This document shows, one piece after another, positions 1-5,300 of a stretch of 19,832 bases of DNA. Within the stretch, counting starts at the first letter, position 1. Each line of letters begins with the position of its first letter. Source of the stretch: JAVBTR01 sp031556065 (GTDB lineage: Bacteria > Bacillota > Clostridia > Christensenellales > Aristaeellaceae). The notes beneath the pieces were generated by a model, which saw only the letters and a list, made by a program, of their open reading frames with translations, did not search any database and had not been told where the DNA came from. Position numbers and translations under genes: made by a program. The stretch covers positions 1 through 19,832 of the forward strand of contig JAVBTR010000102.1 in NCBI GenBank assembly GCA_031556065.1. Direction: 5' to 3'.

Positions 1-427
1 AGTTCCCCGATACGATCCGGGAACGGCTGGCAGGGGTTAGGCCAAACTCCGTACAAAAGGATTGCATGATCTTGAGGTTCTGCTGGGCAATGGATACCTG
101 GGGCACCTGCTGTACATAGCCGGAGGGTGTTTTGAAAATGGAACCATGCTGGGTGATGAACTCTTCTGCTTCTTTCCAGCGTGCATAAGCTTGGCAGTAG
201 CCAGCAAAGGAGGACAGGTCAGCCATGGTCAGAACGCCCATTGCCTCAAGGGCGGAGGAAAGCCGCTTCCATTCCTTTTTTGCTTCAGGCAACAACCACG
301 TTGGGCATTTGAAATCCGTTTTAGGCGGGATAGGCTCTTTTTCGTTTAAAGGACGGCGGCCTTTGCCGCGATCCCCTTCCAGCAGCTTCAGCGCTGTTGG
401 CTTGGGTTTTCTGCCTCGTGTAGCCAT
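1..427 (-). CDS. Phage terminase small subunit, P27 family (partial, runs off the window)
   Basis: The minus-strand frame opens at ATG 427 behind AAGAAAGGAGG and stays open to the window edge, so only the N-terminal 142 codons are present. The protein begins MATRGRKPKPTALKLLEG and continues with a P-x-W-L-L-P-E-A-K-K-E-W segment and a helical middle part containing W, Y and A-rich helices. The basic RGRKPKPT start followed by a 'leg-dR' stretch is typical of P27-family small terminases. The family recognises phage DNA at the packaging site and feeds it to the large subunit. The large terminase gene would be expected just beyond position 1. It is the last gene of the minus-strand series in view, after the methyltransferase and the 'virulence-related' gene, marking the switch from replication to packaging. 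The family call rests on remembered motifs, not on a search. Confidence 0.85.
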   Translation of the reverse strand, partial: MATRGRKPKPTALKLLEGDRGKGRRPLNEKEPIPPKTDFKCPTWLLPEAKKEWKRLSSALEAMGVLTMADLSSFAGYCQAYARWKEAEEFITQHGSIFKTPSGYVQQVPQVSIAQQNLKIMQSFCTEFGLTPASRSRIVSGN

Positions 428-444
428 GGGACTCTCCTCCTTTC

Positions 445-491
445 TTAAAAATGGGCATGATAAAAGCCACTACAGTTTTTCATGCAGTGGC
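445..491 (-). promoter_or_regulatory. Leader hairpin and GCCCATTTTTA box before the terminase gene
   Basis: On the minus strand a 9-bp stem (plus-strand arms 466-474 and 483-491, one G-U pair, 8-nt loop) is followed by CTTTT, then TGCCCATTTTTAAG, then the AGGAGG of the terminase gene. The stem plus T-run could work as a weak intrinsic terminator or attenuator. The same arrangement (CTGC-ATGAAAA, hairpin, TGCCCATTTTTA, purine-rich ribosome binding site) recurs before the 17206-16859 gene. This suggests a shared leader element; its function is unknown. Confidence 0.45.
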
Positions 492-511
492 GTATAGATA
501 GTTGAGTGAAA

Positions 512-1234
512 TTACAGCGTTTCTATCATTTCTGGTTTCCCCTTGGCATGGGCACTGTTGCCCGGAACACCCTTCATAAGCAGCTGCCGGGCTTCCTTGT
601 ACTCATCGCCAATAAAGCCAAGCCGTAAAAGATAGCAACGCAGAGCATATTTAGCGTTGCTCGTCTCTTTTTCGGAGAAGGTTACCCGCTGCTGCTTTTT
701 AGCCATTTTGATAATGGCTGTAAGCAAAAGGGCAACGGCATTGATTAACTCCGGCGGCGCAGAAATCGGCAGCCATGGGAACTTTAGTGTGTTCCCTGTT
801 TCCTCGATAGGAAGCGCATCACATTCCAGAGTAAGCTTCAAAAGCCAGCCTTGCCCTTCAATGATTTTCTCTACATTATGGATCGCCTGCTCAGTCATAC
901 CTTCTTTGGGGAACTCCAACACGATTCCATCGGCGGTAGGCTGTGTAAGGCAAGCCTGCATGGCCTTCTCCTGAGGCGGCTTTTCATAAGCGCTCCAGCG
1001 ATCATCGGTTGTGTTAAATCCCCTACCCCTAAGGCCATGGACAAGCTGTTCGATAAGCTTGCCATCGGCAAAATCGTCAACCTCTATATCGCCGTTTGCC
1101 AGTACAAAAAAAATACCGACTTTATATATGAATCCGGGTGCACCTTGGTAAACCGACTTTTCTCCTACTACCTCCGAAATAGCTTTAACCAGTTCCTTAC
1201 GCTTTTCCTTTGCGGCTTCGAATTGAATGATCAT
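512..1234 (-). CDS. Phage 'virulence-related' conserved hypothetical protein
   Basis: This encodes a 240-aa soluble protein with no signal peptide or membrane segment. I chose ATG 1234 (MIIQFEAAKEKRKEL) because AAGGGTGG lies just upstream; a longer frame from TTG 1294 has no comparable site. The part around residues 25-60 (YQGAPGFIYKVG...GDIEVDD) and the following GLRGRGFN segment resemble a family common in Firmicutes prophages. That family is usually labelled 'virulence-related protein', although no virulence role is established. The C-terminal half is helical and basic (IIKMAKKQQRVTFSEKE). It sits between the DNA methyltransferase and the small terminase gene, which is a usual place for this family. 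Molecular function is unknown. Confidence 0.7.
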   Translation of the reverse strand: MIIQFEAAKEKRKELVKAISEVVGEKSVYQGAPGFIYKVGIFFVLANGDIEVDDFADGKLIEQLVHGLRGRGFNTTDDRWSAYEKPPQEKAMQACLTQPTADGIVLEFPKEGMTEQAIHNVEKIIEGQGWLLKLTLECDALPIEETGNTLKFPWLPISAPPELINAVALLLTAIIKMAKKQQRVTFSEKETSNAKYALRCYLLRLGFIGDEYKEARQLLMKGVPGNSAHAKGKPEMIETL

Positions 1235-1346
1235 GGAATAACCACCCTTCTTTTTTGGTGTACCATATATCACTCTAAAGCCAAGTAAAATCAAGCTGTA
1301 TTTGACATTTCGGGTGTAGAATAATAGGGTCCACTATTTGTGTAGT

Positions 1347-2594
1347 TTATGCCCCGATACCCAAGTCAGCATATGCAATTTCATTGCCATCACGGAGCAC
1401 TTTAATCCCTGCGGTTGAACCTATCTGCTCTATATACCTTTGAACGATCACACTGGCGTAGCGTTCATCGATTTCAGCAGTAAAACAAATCCGATCCGTC
1501 TGCTCACAGGCGATAAGTGTACTGCCGGAACCGCCAAAGAGATCGAGCACGATGCCGTTAGGAGCAGAACTATTTTTAATAGGGTACGCCAGCAAAGGGA
1601 TAGCTTTCATTGTAGGATGGGCCGCACTCCTCCTTGGCTTATCATAATTCCAGATGGTGGACTGCTTCCGATCCGAAAACCAGCGATGGGTGCCATTGGG
1701 CAGCCATCCAAATAGAACAGGCTCATGCTGCCATTGATATGGGCTTCTTCCTAACACAAGGGAGTTCTTCACCCAAATGCAAACACCGCTGATATGAAAA
1801 CCAGCCTCTTTAAATGCTCTGCGGAAGTTAAGCCCTTCCGTATCCGCATGGAAAATATAAGCGGAGCCGCCTTCCGCCATATGGGCAGCCATATTCTTAA
1901 AGGCTGCCAGCAGGAATTCATAGAATGCGCTATCTCCCATGTTATCGTTCTGGATGGTCTTTCCATCCTTGCTTTCATATGCCACGTTATAAGGCGGATC
2001 AGTAACCACCAGGTTGGCACGGACATCACCCATGAGCAAATCCACATCGGCAGGGTTGGTAGAATCCCCGCAAATCATACGATGCTTGCCCAGCAACCAC
2101 ATATCCCCCTTTTGAACGAAGGGCGTAATGGCCTCCGGGTCAATATCGCAATCATCATCGGTGACATCTTTATCGTGAACCTTAGAAAACAGGTCGTCGA
2201 TCTCAGCTGCATCGAAGCCTGTGGCGCCAAGGTCATACCCGCCGGATTGCAGATCAGATAGCAGCTCTGCCAAGGCAACAGGCTCCCAATCGCCGGTGGC
2301 TTTGTTGAGGGCAATGTTCAAGGCCTTTTCATCTGCGGGGTTTTCAATATGAACCACAACACAATCGATCTCCGTTGCGCCTTCGGCTGTTAGCACCTTA
2401 TAACGCTGGTGGCCGCCTACGATATTACCGGAAACCTCATTCCAAATGATCGGGTCTACATACCCAAATTCACGCAACGACCGCTTTATCTTTTCATACT
2501 GCGCATCACCCGGCTTCAAGTCCTTGCGGGGGTTATATTTCGCCGGTTTCAGCTTTTCCACGAGGATACGCTGCAGGTTCATTTCCGTTTGCAT
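1347..2594 (-). CDS. ParB-N domain fused to a DNA methyltransferase (N4-cytosine/N6-adenine class)
   Basis: This 415-aa protein starts at ATG 2594 behind GGAGG with 7-nt spacing; an in-frame ATG at 2639 lacks a ribosome binding site. Residues about 12-100 form a ParB/sulfiredoxin-like domain with the VGGHQRYKVL motif at about 59-68. The methyltransferase follows. Its catalytic motif IV, DPPY, is at residues 199-202 and its SAM-binding motif I, FGGSGST, at 353-359. That DPPY-first order is the beta-class arrangement, and DPPY allows either N6-adenine or N4-cytosine methylation. This fusion is frequent in phages and is thought to protect phage DNA from restriction or to alter host methylation. 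No partner restriction gene is visible. The metK gene 15 kb upstream may supply its cofactor. It lies downstream of the plus-strand ribozyme module and so must be transcribed from a promoter inside 2595-3324. Confidence 0.93.
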   Translation of the reverse strand: MQTEMNLQRILVEKLKPAKYNPRKDLKPGDAQYEKIKRSLREFGYVDPIIWNEVSGNIVGGHQRYKVLTAEGATEIDCVVVHIENPADEKALNIALNKATGDWEPVALAELLSDLQSGGYDLGATGFDAAEIDDLFSKVHDKDVTDDDCDIDPEAITPFVQKGDMWLLGKHRMICGDSTNPADVDLLMGDVRANLVVTDPPYNVAYESKDGKTIQNDNMGDSAFYEFLLAAFKNMAAHMAEGGSAYIFHADTEGLNFRRAFKEAGFHISGVCIWVKNSLVLGRSPYQWQHEPVLFGWLPNGTHRWFSDRKQSTIWNYDKPRRSAAHPTMKAIPLLAYPIKNSSAPNGIVLDLFGGSGSTLIACEQTDRICFTAEIDERYASVIVQRYIEQIGSTAGIKVLRDGNEIAYADLGIGA

Positions 2595-2628
2595 GGTGGT
2601 TCCTCCAATTTCATGATCTGTATAGCAA

Positions 2629-2659
2629 ATGCCGCCCATTTCTGCGCGGCATGTTTTTT
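2629..2659 (+). terminator. Hairpin plus T6 tract in the methyltransferase leader (terminator-like on the plus strand)
   Basis: Perfect 7-bp arms ATGCCGC (2629-2635) and GCGGCAT (2646-2652) enclose a 10-nt loop and are followed by GTTTTTT on the plus strand. No plus-strand gene precedes it, so it would only act on transcription antisense to the methyltransferase gene. On the minus strand the same hairpin lies in the methyltransferase leader, about 35 nt before its start codon, and may instead be a leader structure. Confidence 0.4.
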
Positions 2660-2790
2660 ATGTCCTCTGACCCCCGGGCCCCCATTTGGTCGGAATTTAT
2701 CACGGTAGGGGGCCTCGGTCTTTAGTAAAAGTGCACAAAGATTCGATCCCCCCTCCCCCTTGGGGAACGGATGGGGAACTTTAGCCTGCG

Positions 2791-2996
2791 AAAGAGGCGG
2801 GGCGGAAAGCACCCGCTACGGGAACGCCGATGGGAACTTTTGCGCAACGCACTGGCAAAGCCGACCTTTCTTGTCGGGGTAGGCGGCCTGGGCAAAGAGG
2901 CGGGGCGGAACGCACCCACTACGGGAACACCTACGGGAACTTTCGCATGGCGCACTGGCAAAGCCGACCGTTCCTGTCGGGGTAGGCGGTTGGGCC
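2791..2996 (+). repeat. Two imperfect tandem copies of a 103-bp unit containing a CCGAC/GTCGG hairpin
   Basis: AAAGAGGCGGGGCGGAA begins at 2791 and again at 2894, and ACTGGCAAAGCCGACC begins at 2851 and again at 2954, both exactly 103 bp apart. Each unit has an internal duplication of the type TACGGGAAC...ACGGGAAC and a small hairpin CCGAC-7 nt-GTCGG. The hairpin stem is unchanged between copies while the loop differs (CTTTCTT versus CGTTCCT), suggesting the stem matters. A third, partial relative (GGGGAACGGATGGGGAACTTT-like) lies at about 2762-2782. The second unit runs directly into the terminator at 2992-3014. Confidence 0.75.
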
Positions 2997-3014
2997 GCAG
3001 GCCCGGCCTTTTTT
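2992..3014 (+). terminator. Intrinsic terminator after the 103-bp repeats
   Basis: GGGCC (2992-2996) and GGCCC (3000-3004) form a stem with a 3-nt loop, or GGCC (2993-2996) pairs with GGCC (3005-3008). Six T residues follow at 3009-3014. It ends plus-strand transcription that would have crossed the repeats, implying a short plus-strand RNA upstream, because no plus-strand gene lies there. Confidence 0.6.
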
Positions 3015-3143
3015 AGCCCTTGCCAGGGGCAACGCGGCCGCCCCCGTTGGCTTGCCCCGCCCGGCCTTGGGGTTCCTTCGCGCGTATATAGGAAGCCCGA
3101 CGTTTAGCCCGGTTTGGGGCCGATTGGAGCAAAAAGTGTGACA

Positions 3144-3180
3144 AAAGCGGGACTTTTCGTTCTCAAAAACGTCCCGCTTT
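3144..3180. other. Perfect 10-bp inverted repeat upstream of the six-ORF module
   Basis: AAAGCGGGAC (3144-3153) is matched by GTCCCGCTTT (3171-3180) across a 17-nt gap; TTTT and AAAA inside the gap extend the stem after one mismatch. There is no T-run after it on the plus strand, while on the minus strand CTTTTGTC and later CTTTTT follow. It could be an attenuator, an operator or a weak terminator for minus-strand read-through. Confidence 0.45.
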
Positions 3181-3324
3181 GATAAGGCAAACGTTCCGAA
3201 AACGTATCTGAAACGTGGTTGCTTTTTGCGCAGGGCGGAGCGAATATGGGGTTGCGCCAAGGGCAAAGCCCCTAGGCCAAGGCTGCGGGCGGAAAAAGCC
3301 GCCGAGCCGAAAGGAGATATTCAT

Positions 3325-3603
3325 TTGAAAAAAATTTTCTCCCCCTGCCGCCAAGGCTACCGCCGTTCGTGGGCACGTCACCGCGCCGAAACAAAAACCG
3401 ACGATTTTGAAACCGCCATCCGTTGCGTCCTGGAGGGTGCCCTGGAAAACCCTCTTTCAACTACCCAGGCCGCTTTAGAAACCGCCTTAGATAGTTGGAA
3501 CCCCGAGGCCTACGATGGCGTCTATCCCGACCTTTTTGAACGGGGCTTTCGGGCAGGCGTGAAAGCACAGGACGCCCTAGAAATTATCAAAGGAGGACTC
3601 TGA
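3325..3603 (+). CDS. Small protein of unknown function, module ORF 1 (92 aa)
   Basis: I do not recognise the family. The start is TTG 3325, chosen because AAAGGAGA lies at 3310-3317 with good spacing; the open frame continues upstream through GC-rich non-coding sequence. The N terminus is basic (MKKIFSPCRQGYRRSWARHR). The rest is acidic and probably helical, with repeated A-L-E segments (CVLEGALENPLSTTQAALET) and an aromatic patch (WNPEAYDGVYPDLFERGF). There is no signal peptide or membrane helix. It is the first of six short plus-strand ORFs running against the surrounding minus-strand genome, and is joined to ORF 2 by a 2-nt gap without a ribozyme. The codon pattern is GC-rich (many GCC, ACC and GAC codons). 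Confidence 0.7.
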   Translation: MKKIFSPCRQGYRRSWARHRAETKTDDFETAIRCVLEGALENPLSTTQAALETALDSWNPEAYDGVYPDLFERGFRAGVKAQDALEIIKGGL

Positions 3604-3605
3604 CC

Positions 3606-3851
3606 ATGACCATCACCGAAAAGGCGGCCCAGGAACTTCTACGGGCCCAACGTGACGCAACCCGGACGGACACCCAGATTAGGCAGGCCCAGGAAGCCGC
3701 CCAGGCCACATTGACAAACTTCTTTGGAGCCGACCCTTCCATTGGGCTGGCACATATGGCTGTGCATATCAGCGAACTGAGAGCCAAGCGCAGCGGCATT
3801 CAAGAGCGCATCGACCTTTTGGAATACCTTTTAAGAGACGACCCCGCCTGA
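3606..3851 (+). CDS. Small helical protein of unknown function, module ORF 2 (81 aa)
   Basis: The ATG at 3606 follows a GGAGG located in the end of ORF 1, so the two are probably translationally coupled. The product is alanine- and glutamine-rich and likely mostly alpha-helical or coiled coil (KAAQELLRAQRDATRTDTQ, then ELRAKRSGIQERIDLLEYLL). No known family is recognised. The stop codon TGA at 3849-3851 is also U4-G5-A6 of the CUGACGA core of the first hammerhead ribozyme. A ribosome terminating here would therefore cover the ribozyme core. Confidence 0.75.
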   Translation: MTITEKAAQELLRAQRDATRTDTQIRQAQEAAQATLTNFFGADPSIGLAHMAVHISELRAKRSGIQERIDLLEYLLRDDPA

Positions 3852-3916
3852 CGATGGCCCTGTGGTTACGGGCCGAAACCGCCTAAATGGCGGTCGCGGG
3901 AAGCCGCAAAATAAAA
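3829..3916 (+). ncRNA. Hammerhead ribozyme, type I, copy 1
   Basis: Stem I is CCCGC (3843-3847) with GCGGG (3896-3900). The core CTGACGA is at 3848-3854, followed by one extra T. Stem II is GGCCC/GGGCC (3856-3860 and 3870-3874) with a 9-nt loop. GAA is at 3875-3877. Stem III is ACCGCC/GGCGGT (3878-3883 and 3889-3894) with a TAAAT loop. The predicted cleavage lies between C3895 and G3896. A distal stem I helix can form between TTTTA (3829-3833) and TAAAA (3912-3916), enclosing the internal-loop motif AAGCC. All residues the hammerhead family needs for catalysis (CUGANGA, GAA, U16.1, H17) are present. Cleavage would release a message for ORF 3 with a leader of about 37 nt that keeps GGAGG at 3919-3923. 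Confidence 0.92.
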
Positions 3917-3932
3917 CAGGAGGTATCTCTAA

Positions 3933-4385
3933 ATGACCAACCTTGAAATCGAACTCCGCCGTAACCTGGCCTGGGCTCGCCAATTGGATTTGGACGCTGG
4001 GAACATCAATAGCCACACCCCTACGCTCATCACCCAAACCAAAAAACTAGCCAAGGAGCTTTTCGTTGCCCAGCAGGCCCTTCGTGTCCAACTCCATTTT
4101 ATCGAAGTGCAGCATTCGCGTTCACTGGATCTCGTCGATGCCGCTAAAGCCTGCGAATCGAATTTCCCACCCGAAACATACTTCGAACCCCTTTTCAAAA
4201 ACCTGCAATTCGACGATATTCCAGACGACCTGCAATACGACGATTCATTTCTCAGGGGCACTTTGGAATCAATCGAGACCACCATCCGACCGCATATCAA
4301 AACCCTGCACGAGGCTGAACTCATGTGCGATGCCCTGCTGGCTGGGGCAATCCCCTCGGGGGATCTAAAAGAGTGGCTGCTTTGA
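3933..4385 (+). CDS. Protein of unknown function, module ORF 3 (150 aa)
   Basis: The ATG at 3933 sits 9 nt after GGAGG and is the first gene in the module with a ribozyme on both sides. The protein appears soluble and largely helical (LRRNLAWARQLDLDAGN, then TQTKKLAKELFVAQQALRVQ). An acidic stretch rich in F, D and Y (FEPLFKNLQFDDIPDDLQYD) precedes a C-terminal helix ending KEWLL. I recognise no family, motif or catalytic signature. The stop TGA at 4383-4385 lies inside TTTGAAA, the 5' strand of the distal stem I helix of ribozyme 2. A helical scaffold or binding protein is possible, but this is a guess from composition only. Confidence 0.75.
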   Translation: MTNLEIELRRNLAWARQLDLDAGNINSHTPTLITQTKKLAKELFVAQQALRVQLHFIEVQHSRSLDLVDAAKACESNFPPETYFEPLFKNLQFDDIPDDLQYDDSFLRGTLESIETTIRPHIKTLHEAELMCDALLAGAIPSGDLKEWLL

Positions 4386-4467
4386 AATCAAGTCCGCCTG
4401 ATGATGGCCCACCGGCTACGGGCCGAAACCACCGCGAGGTGGTCGCGGAAAGCCAAATGCTTTCAAA
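4381..4467 (+). ncRNA. Hammerhead ribozyme, type I, copy 2
   Basis: Stem I is TCCGC (4393-4397) with GCGGA (4445-4449). The core CTGATGA is at 4398-4404, followed by the extra T. Stem II is GGCCC/GGGCC (4406-4410 and 4420-4424) with loop ACCGGCTAC. GAA is at 4425-4427. Stem III is ACCACC/GGTGGT (4428-4433 and 4438-4443), capped by a GCGA tetraloop. Cleavage is predicted between C4444 and G4445. The distal stem I helix is TTTGAAA (4381-4387) with TTTCAAA (4461-4467). Between the two stem I helices lie TCAAG on the 5' side and an 11-nt strand beginning AAGCC on the 3' side. Loop II GGCT can pair with AGCC. Confidence 0.95.
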
Positions 4468-4490
4468 TCAAGACGCAGGAGGAATACACC

Positions 4491-4709
4491 ATGAAACAGG
4501 TTATTTTCATCGACGCAGAACGCCAGGGCTACAGCACCAACCAAATTCAAAACACCATGACCGTCCTGGAACTCATGGCCTACCTAGATCAATTCGACGA
4601 GGATACTGAGGTTTACCTCAGGCACGACAGGGGTTACACCTACGGTGGAATCACTCAGAACAGCTTTTCGGACGATTATGTCGACAGCGACAAGGACGAT
4701 GAGCTTTGA
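4491..4709 (+). CDS. Small acidic protein of unknown function, module ORF 4 (72 aa)
   Basis: ATG 4491 follows AGGAGG at 4477-4482; the frame is open further upstream but that part lies inside the ribozyme and has no ribosome binding site. The middle segment MTVLELMAYLDQFDEDTEVYLRHDRGYTYGGI matches a pattern I associate with small phage proteins of unknown function (a short helix, then an 'FDpDTeVyL..D.GyTYGGI' beta unit); that resemblance is from memory. The C terminus is very acidic (DDYVDSDKDDEL). The stop TGA at 4707-4709 lies within TTTGAAA of ribozyme 3. It has hammerhead ribozymes on both sides, so it is predicted to end up on its own processed message. Confidence 0.75.
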   Translation: MKQVIFIDAERQGYSTNQIQNTMTVLELMAYLDQFDEDTEVYLRHDRGYTYGGITQNSFSDDYVDSDKDDEL

Positions 4710-4791
4710 AATCAGCTCCGCCTGACGATGGCCCACCGGCTAGGGGCCGAAACCGCTGAAAAGCGGTCGCGGAAAGCCATAGGCTTTCAAA
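4705..4791 (+). ncRNA. Hammerhead ribozyme, type I, copy 3
   Basis: Stem I is TCCGC (4717-4721) with GCGGA (4769-4773). The core CTGACGA is at 4722-4728, followed by the extra T. Stem II is GGCCC/GGGCC (4730-4734 and 4744-4748) with loop ACCGGCTAG. GAA is at 4749-4751. Stem III is ACCGCT/AGCGGT (4752-4757 and 4762-4767), capped by a GAAA tetraloop. Cleavage is predicted between C4768 and G4769. The distal stem I helix is TTTGAAA (4705-4711) with TTTCAAA (4785-4791), with an 11-nt AAGCC-containing strand between the helices. The last stem III pair is U-A here instead of the C-G of copies 1, 2 and 4, a compensated change. Confidence 0.95.
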
Positions 4792-4812
4792 TCAAGTTGA
4801 GGAGGTATCCCC

Positions 4813-5031
4813 ATGACACCCACTACCTTTGCCCAGTGTATGGACATTTTCGATTGGTTCAATGACCCCTACCATGACTACCTGTACCATATTTGGATTT
4901 CTAAATCCGATGCCGATGTGCGCATCGCCAGGGCATTGCCCACCATTATCGACCGCGCTTTGAAATTATTGAACGCCCACAGGGGCAGCGACATCGCATA
5001 CCCCGAGGAACTTTCAAATCAACCCGCCTGA
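4813..5031 (+). CDS. Small protein of unknown function, module ORF 5 (72 aa)
   Basis: ATG 4813 follows GAGGAGG with normal spacing. The protein has an aromatic-rich N-terminal part (FAQCMDIFDWFNDPYHDYLYHIW) and a helical second half (RIARALPTIIDRALKLLNAHRG). No family is recognised. Its last codons run through the distal stem I strand of ribozyme 4 (the C-terminal residues SNQPA are encoded by ribozyme sequence). The stop TGA at 5029-5031 is U4-G5-A6 of the CUGACGA core, exactly as for ORF 2 and ribozyme 1. The C terminus is therefore constrained by the ribozyme, not only by the protein. Confidence 0.72.
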   Translation: MTPTTFAQCMDIFDWFNDPYHDYLYHIWISKSDADVRIARALPTIIDRALKLLNAHRGSDIAYPEELSNQPA

Positions 5032-5098
5032 CGATGGCCTGCAGGCTTCGGGCCGAAACCACCGCAAGGTGGTCGCGGATAGCCGTACAGCTTTGAAA
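5012..5098 (+). ncRNA. Hammerhead ribozyme, type I, copy 4 (distal helix strands swapped)
   Basis: Stem I is CCGC (5024-5027) with GCGG (5075-5078); the fifth pair is a C-A mismatch. The core CTGACGA is at 5028-5034, followed by the extra T. Stem II is GGCCT/GGGCC (5036-5040 and 5050-5054, closing U-G) with loop GCAGGCTTC. GAA is at 5055-5057. Stem III is ACCACC/GGTGGT (5058-5063 and 5068-5073), capped by a GCAA tetraloop. Cleavage is predicted between C5074 and G5075. The distal stem I helix is TTTCAAA (5012-5018) with TTTGAAA (5092-5098), the reverse order of copies 2 and 3 with full complementarity kept. This is strong evidence that the helix itself is selected. Confidence 0.93.
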
Positions 5099-5113
5099 TC
5101 AAGGAGGTGCCCC

Positions 5114-5299
5114 ATGACAAAGACTTTTTTTCTTGAGGGCGAGCGCATTACGCTGCGCCAAGCCAAGGATTTGTTGGGTGCGAAAAACTATGCTGCCCAA
5201 ATGAAAACGGCCAAGGCATCCTTTTTGGCGAATCCGTTATCCAAGATACGAATCCACACTGAGCAAGGATGCCTCACCGTCTGGTTTAGAGCGGGCTAA
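5114..5299 (+). CDS. Small basic protein of unknown function, module ORF 6 (61 aa)
   Basis: ATG 5114 lies 6 nt after AAGGAGG (5101-5107); the frame upstream lies inside ribozyme 4. The sequence reads as a short strand-helix-strand protein (MTKTFFLEGERITLRQAKDLL, then KIRIHTEQGCLTVWFRAG) and is basic. An ERITLRQAKDLLG stretch could be a small DNA- or RNA-binding helix, but no family is recognised. It is the last gene of the plus-strand module and is followed by a solitary piece of the ribozyme flank (5301-5314) and the terminator at 5347-5393. Confidence 0.7.
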   Translation: MTKTFFLEGERITLRQAKDLLGAKNYAAQMKTAKASFLANPLSKIRIHTEQGCLTVWFRAG

Positions 5300-5300
5300 C

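Larger units (their letters stand above)
2660..3324. other. GC-rich non-coding region between the methyltransferase and the ribozyme module
   Basis: About 660 bp without a believable gene. Several frames stay open on both strands because the sequence is GC-rich and repetitive, but none has a ribosome binding site or a recognisable product. It holds a 103-bp tandem repeat, an intrinsic terminator at 2992-3014, GC-rich inverted repeats at about 3017-3050 and a strong hairpin at 3144-3180. Because the genes on either side point outward, it must contain promoters for both; I could not pick out a convincing -35/-10 pair. Repeated AAAACGT-type words occur near 3165-3217 between the last hairpin and the first ORF and could be operator sites. 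The composition is clearly more GC-rich than the flanking genes. Confidence 0.6.

Noticed and set aside
1302..1326. TTGACA with a following ATAATA as a plus-strand promoter
   Set aside because: The spacing is about 9 to 13 bp, far from 17, and no plus-strand gene follows.
2722..3266. Open frames on both strands in the GC-rich repeat region
   Set aside because: They follow from GC-rich tandem repeats, overlap each other in several frames, lack ribosome binding sites and show no recognisable protein features.
3829..5098. Inter-ORF palindromic elements as integron attC sites or CRISPR-like repeats
   Set aside because: Copies are 300-550 bp apart, differ in sequence and contain the strict hammerhead core in all four cases; there are no short regular spacers, no cas genes and no integron integrase.
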